A program made the translations under genes and the position numbers. From positions 1 through 8,338 of the forward strand of contig JACMMM010000248.1 in NCBI GenBank assembly GCA_014379065.1: a DNA stretch of 8,338 nucleotides. Direction: 5' to 3'. Below, in pieces: positions 6,135 through 8,338 of this stretch (positions within the stretch are counted from its first letter, which is position 1; the number at the start of each line of letters is the position of its first letter). Below the pieces are notes generated by a model that did no database searches, had not been told where the DNA came from, and saw only the letters and a list, made by a program, of their open reading frames with translations. Source of the DNA: Saprospiraceae bacterium (lineage in GTDB: Bacteria; Bacteroidota; Bacteroidia; Chitinophagales; Saprospiraceae).

Positions 6135-6168
6135 ACGGCGCGAAAGGCCCTCAAGCCCTCCGCGCCGT
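6135..6168 (-). terminator. GC-rich hairpin 3' of thrS, possible terminator
   Basis: ACGGCGCG (6135-6142) and CGCGCCGT (6161-6168) form a perfect 8-bp GC-rich stem with an 18-base loop. On the minus strand it starts 38 bases after the thrS stop codon and is followed by TTTCTG, a weak U-run. It is the first of three hairpins a thrS transcript would meet. Confidence 0.5.
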
Positions 6169-6206
6169 CAATCGAAACAATCGTATCAATCGAAAAATCA
6201 AACTAA

Positions 6207-8126
6207 TCAAAGCATTCCCTTCACCATTTCCGCAAACGCCGCCACGCTCACCGCACCCTGATCCCCTTCCCCCTGCTTCCGCACACTAACCGTCCCAGCT
6301 TCCACTTCTTTCTCCCCTACAATCAGCAGGAACGGAATTTTCTTCAGTTCGTTGTCGCGGATTTTTCGCCCGATCGTCTCGTTGCGGTCGTCCACCACGC
6401 CACGCAGATCTTCGGTTTCGAGGGCCTGCTTGACTTGATAGGAATACTCCACAAACTTGTCGGACACCGGCAGGATGGCAAACTGTTCCGGCGAAAGCCA
6501 AAGCGGGAATTTGCCCGCACAGTTCTCGATCAACACGCCCATGAAACGCTCCATCGAGCCAAACGGTGCCCGGTGAATCATCACGGGGCGGTGCTCCGCG
6601 TTGTCGGCTCCAACGTAGGTCAGGTTAAAACGTTCGGGCAGGTTGTAATCCACCTGGATGGTGCCAAGTTGCCAGGAACGGCCGAGTGCGTCTTTCACCA
6701 TAAAGTCGAGTTTTGGGCCATAGAAGGCAGCTTCCCCGTACGCAGTAATGGTTTCCAGTCCGACTTCCGCTGCAGCATCAATGATGGCTTGTTCTGCCTT
6801 TTCCCAGTTTTCCTCCGAACCGATATATTTTGAACGGTCGAGCTGATCGCGCAGGCTGATTTGGGCCGTAAAATTGTCAAAACCCAATTTGGCCAGTACA
6901 AAGCGTGTCAGTTCAAGTACGCCTAGGAACTCCTCTTTGAGCTGGTCTTCCGTGCAGAAAATGTGCGCATCGTCTTGCGTAAAACCACGCACCCGGGTGA
7001 GGCCGTGCAATTCGCCCGACATTTCATAGCGATACACTGTGCCGAATTCTGCAATCCGAACCGGCAATTCCCGGTAGGAACGCGGGCGATATCCATAGAT
7101 TTCGCAGTGGTGCGGGCAGTTCATCGGCTTGAGCAGGAATTCCTCCCCCTCTTGCGGAGTCATAATGGGCTGGAACGAATCCTTGCCATATTTTTCCCAG
7201 TGTCCGCTGGTGACGTATAGTTTTTTCGAGCCAATATGCGGCGTAATGACAGGTTGATAGCCGCGCTTGATTTGTTCTTTTTTCAAAAAATCTTCCAGAC
7301 GTTGGCGTACTGCCGTGCCTTTTGGCAACCAGAGCGGCAGCCCGGAGCCGACTTTATCGCTGAACATGAACAGTTCCAGTTCCTGACCAAGTTTGCGGTG
7401 GTCGCGTTTTTTGGCTTCTTCCAGGAGTGTCAGGTATTCTTCCAGTTCCTTTTGTTTTGGGAACGTGATGGCGTACACGCGTGTAAGTTGCTGGCGTTCA
7501 ATATCGCCACGCCAGTAGGCACCGGCGAGGTTGAGGATTTTTACGGCCTTGATGGTCTCGGTGCTGGGGATGTGGGGGCCTTTGCAGAGGTCGGTGAAAT
7601 TGCCCTGCTGGTAAAACGTGATTTGCCCGTCCTGCAAACCGTCGATCAATTCGAGTTTGTACTCGTCGCCTTTTTCGGTGAAATACTTGATGGCATCTGC
7701 TTTGGAGACATCGCTGCGCTTGTACTCGCTTTTTTGGCGCGCCAGTTCGAGCACTTTTTGCTCAATGGCGGGCAAATCGGCAAAGGTTAGCGGCTTGTCG
7801 CCCGAGTCAATGTCGTAGTAAAAACCGTTTTCGATGGCCGGCCCGATTCCGAATTTAGTGCCCGGGTGCAGCGCCTCAATGGCCTCGGCCAACAAGTGCG
7901 CCGAGGAGTGCCAGAAGGTTTGCTTGCCTTCTTTGTCTTCCCACTTGTGGAAATTGATGGTGGCATCTGAGTCAATCGGGCGACTCAGATCGCGGACTTC
8001 GCCGTTGACGGAGGCGGCCAGCACAACGCGGGCCAGGCCCTCGCTGATGCTTTTTGCCACGTCTAAAGCAGTTGTACCGGCGGCATACTGACGAATGTTG
8101 CCGTCGGGGAATGTGATGTTAATCAT
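6207..8126 (-). CDS. thrS: Threonyl-tRNA synthetase
   Basis: 639 residues, full length for the bacterial enzyme. It charges tRNA-Thr with threonine using ATP, in the cytoplasm. Domains in order: TGS (1-60, MINITFPDGN), the editing domain that removes serine mischarged to tRNA-Thr (~65-210) with its HxxxH and CxxxH residues intact (His73, His77, Cys181, His185), the class II catalytic core (~240-535) and the anticodon-binding domain (~545-639). The core shows the catalytic zinc ligands Cys337 (MNCPHH), His388 (DDAHIF) and His518 (VMIHRA), motif 2 around VYRYEMSGELHGLTRVRGFT, and motif 3 with FGSMERF. The start ATG at 8126 gives the canonical TGS start; there is no obvious Shine-Dalgarno. It is transcribed towards hepT and followed by three hairpins. 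G+C is clearly higher than in the TPR gene. Nothing is unusual in the protein itself. Confidence 0.98.
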   Translation of the reverse strand: MINITFPDGNIRQYAAGTTALDVAKSISEGLARVVLAASVNGEVRDLSRPIDSDATINFHKWEDKEGKQTFWHSSAHLLAEAIEALHPGTKFGIGPAIENGFYYDIDSGDKPLTFADLPAIEQKVLELARQKSEYKRSDVSKADAIKYFTEKGDEYKLELIDGLQDGQITFYQQGNFTDLCKGPHIPSTETIKAVKILNLAGAYWRGDIERQQLTRVYAITFPKQKELEEYLTLLEEAKKRDHRKLGQELELFMFSDKVGSGLPLWLPKGTAVRQRLEDFLKKEQIKRGYQPVITPHIGSKKLYVTSGHWEKYGKDSFQPIMTPQEGEEFLLKPMNCPHHCEIYGYRPRSYRELPVRIAEFGTVYRYEMSGELHGLTRVRGFTQDDAHIFCTEDQLKEEFLGVLELTRFVLAKLGFDNFTAQISLRDQLDRSKYIGSEENWEKAEQAIIDAAAEVGLETITAYGEAAFYGPKLDFMVKDALGRSWQLGTIQVDYNLPERFNLTYVGADNAEHRPVMIHRAPFGSMERFMGVLIENCAGKFPLWLSPEQFAILPVSDKFVEYSYQVKQALETEDLRGVVDDRNETIGRKIRDNELKKIPFLLIVGEKEVEAGTVSVRKQGEGDQGAVSVAAFAEMVKGML

Positions 8127-8213
8127 GAAAAAAAGTGTTTAGCCCGGCCATACTAGAGTCGGGTGCCCGTGCCCCATACGAACGGAGTGGGCGGTTTGTA
8201 AAAATGTGAGGGG

Positions 8214-8221
8214 CAAAATTA
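8214..8221 (-). promoter_or_regulatory. Candidate -7 box for thrS
   Basis: Read on the minus strand this is TAATTTTG, a full TAnnTTTG match, immediately after the upstream gene's terminator stem and overlapping its U-rich tail. It would give thrS a leader of about 80 bases. I see no -33 TTTG at the normal spacing, and the U-rich tail would resemble the box by chance, so confidence is modest. No T-box-like features were recognised in the leader. Confidence 0.35.
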
Positions 8222-8258
8222 AGGGGATTTCTCAGCACCTGGCTGAGAAATCCCCCTT
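8221..8258 (-). terminator. Intrinsic terminator of the gene upstream of thrS
   Basis: Arms 8221-8236 and 8242-8258 form a stem of 16 base pairs with one bulged C and a 5-base loop (ACCTG on the plus strand). On the minus strand the stem is followed by TAATTTTG. It starts 20 bases after the stop codon at 8278, as expected for that gene's terminator, and would separate its transcription from thrS. Confidence 0.75.
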
Positions 8259-8277
8259 CTATCAAAGTTAAATGAGG

Positions 8278-8338
8278 TCAGACTTCTGCCGCTGCTTTTT
8301 CTGCCATTGCTTCCCATTTTTCATATAGGTTGTTATTA
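8278..8338 (-). CDS. C-terminal end of an unidentified protein (partial)
   Basis: An open minus-strand frame enters from the right edge and ends at a TGA at 8278-8280. It gives 19 residues, NNNLYEKWEAMAEKAAAEV, helical and charged. A well-placed intrinsic terminator 20 bases downstream supports a real gene end. A lysine/glutamate/tryptophan-rich tail of this kind occurs at the end of some ABC-F ATPases, among others, but 19 residues cannot identify the family. Confidence 0.6.
   Translation of the reverse strand, partial: NNNLYEKWEAMAEKAAAEV

Noticed and set aside
7236..7790. Plus-strand open frame of 184 codons antisense to thrS
   Set aside because: Phenylalanine-rich shadow of the thrS coding strand; thrS is certain.
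8127..8277. T-box riboswitch in the thrS leader
   Set aside because: No T-box-like conserved sequence or specifier stem was recognised; the only strong hairpin fits the upstream gene's terminator.

Overview
The window looks like the chromosome of a Bacteroidota bacterium, most plausibly of the Saprospiria/Chitinophagia type. The reasons are a PorV/PorQ-family outer-membrane barrel, secreted proteins with carboxypeptidase-regulatory-like and kinesin-light-chain-type TPR domains, an effector-associated domain (EAD11-like) typical of this phylum, starts without clear Shine-Dalgarno sequences, and -7 boxes of the TAnnTTTG type in front of several genes. The lineage is an inference from gene content; no rRNA or other phylogenetic marker except thrS is present.

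Layout. (1) 53-1147 (-): a 364-residue PorV/PorQ-like outer-membrane protein. (2) 1148-1415: a divergent intergenic region carrying an imperfect inverted-repeat element (1265-1357) and candidate promoters for both flanking genes. (3) 1416-2288 (+) and 2405-4696 (+): an EAD11-like/transmembrane/beta-sandwich protein, followed 116 bp later by a secreted protein with a beta-sandwich, a coiled coil and about ten 42-residue TPR units. The TPR gene is visibly AT-richer than its surroundings. (4) 4697-5197: a scar made of the first ~90 residues of a DUF4143-type AAA+ ATPase joined to the 3' end of a second, degenerate copy of the TPR gene. (5) 5198-6011 (+): an overlapping mntA-hepT (MNT/HEPN) toxin-antitoxin pair with all diagnostic residues. 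(6) 6012-6206: a convergent spacer with three consecutive hairpins. (7) 6207-8126 (-): full-length thrS. (8) 8127-8338: the thrS leader, a strong intrinsic terminator, and the last 19 codons of another minus-strand gene.

How the parts fit. thrS, the fragment upstream of it and the PorV-like gene are housekeeping or core. The stretch 1416-6011, all on the plus strand, looks like an accessory island: a possible membrane-signalling/conflict pair (EAD11-TM protein plus periplasmic TPR protein), wreckage of a further ATPase and TPR gene, and a type VII toxin-antitoxin module. The toxin-antitoxin pair is well supported. The proposed pairing of the EAD11 and TPR proteins is inference from adjacency, orientation and shared domain type. 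No tRNA, rRNA, CRISPR array or transposase gene was seen.
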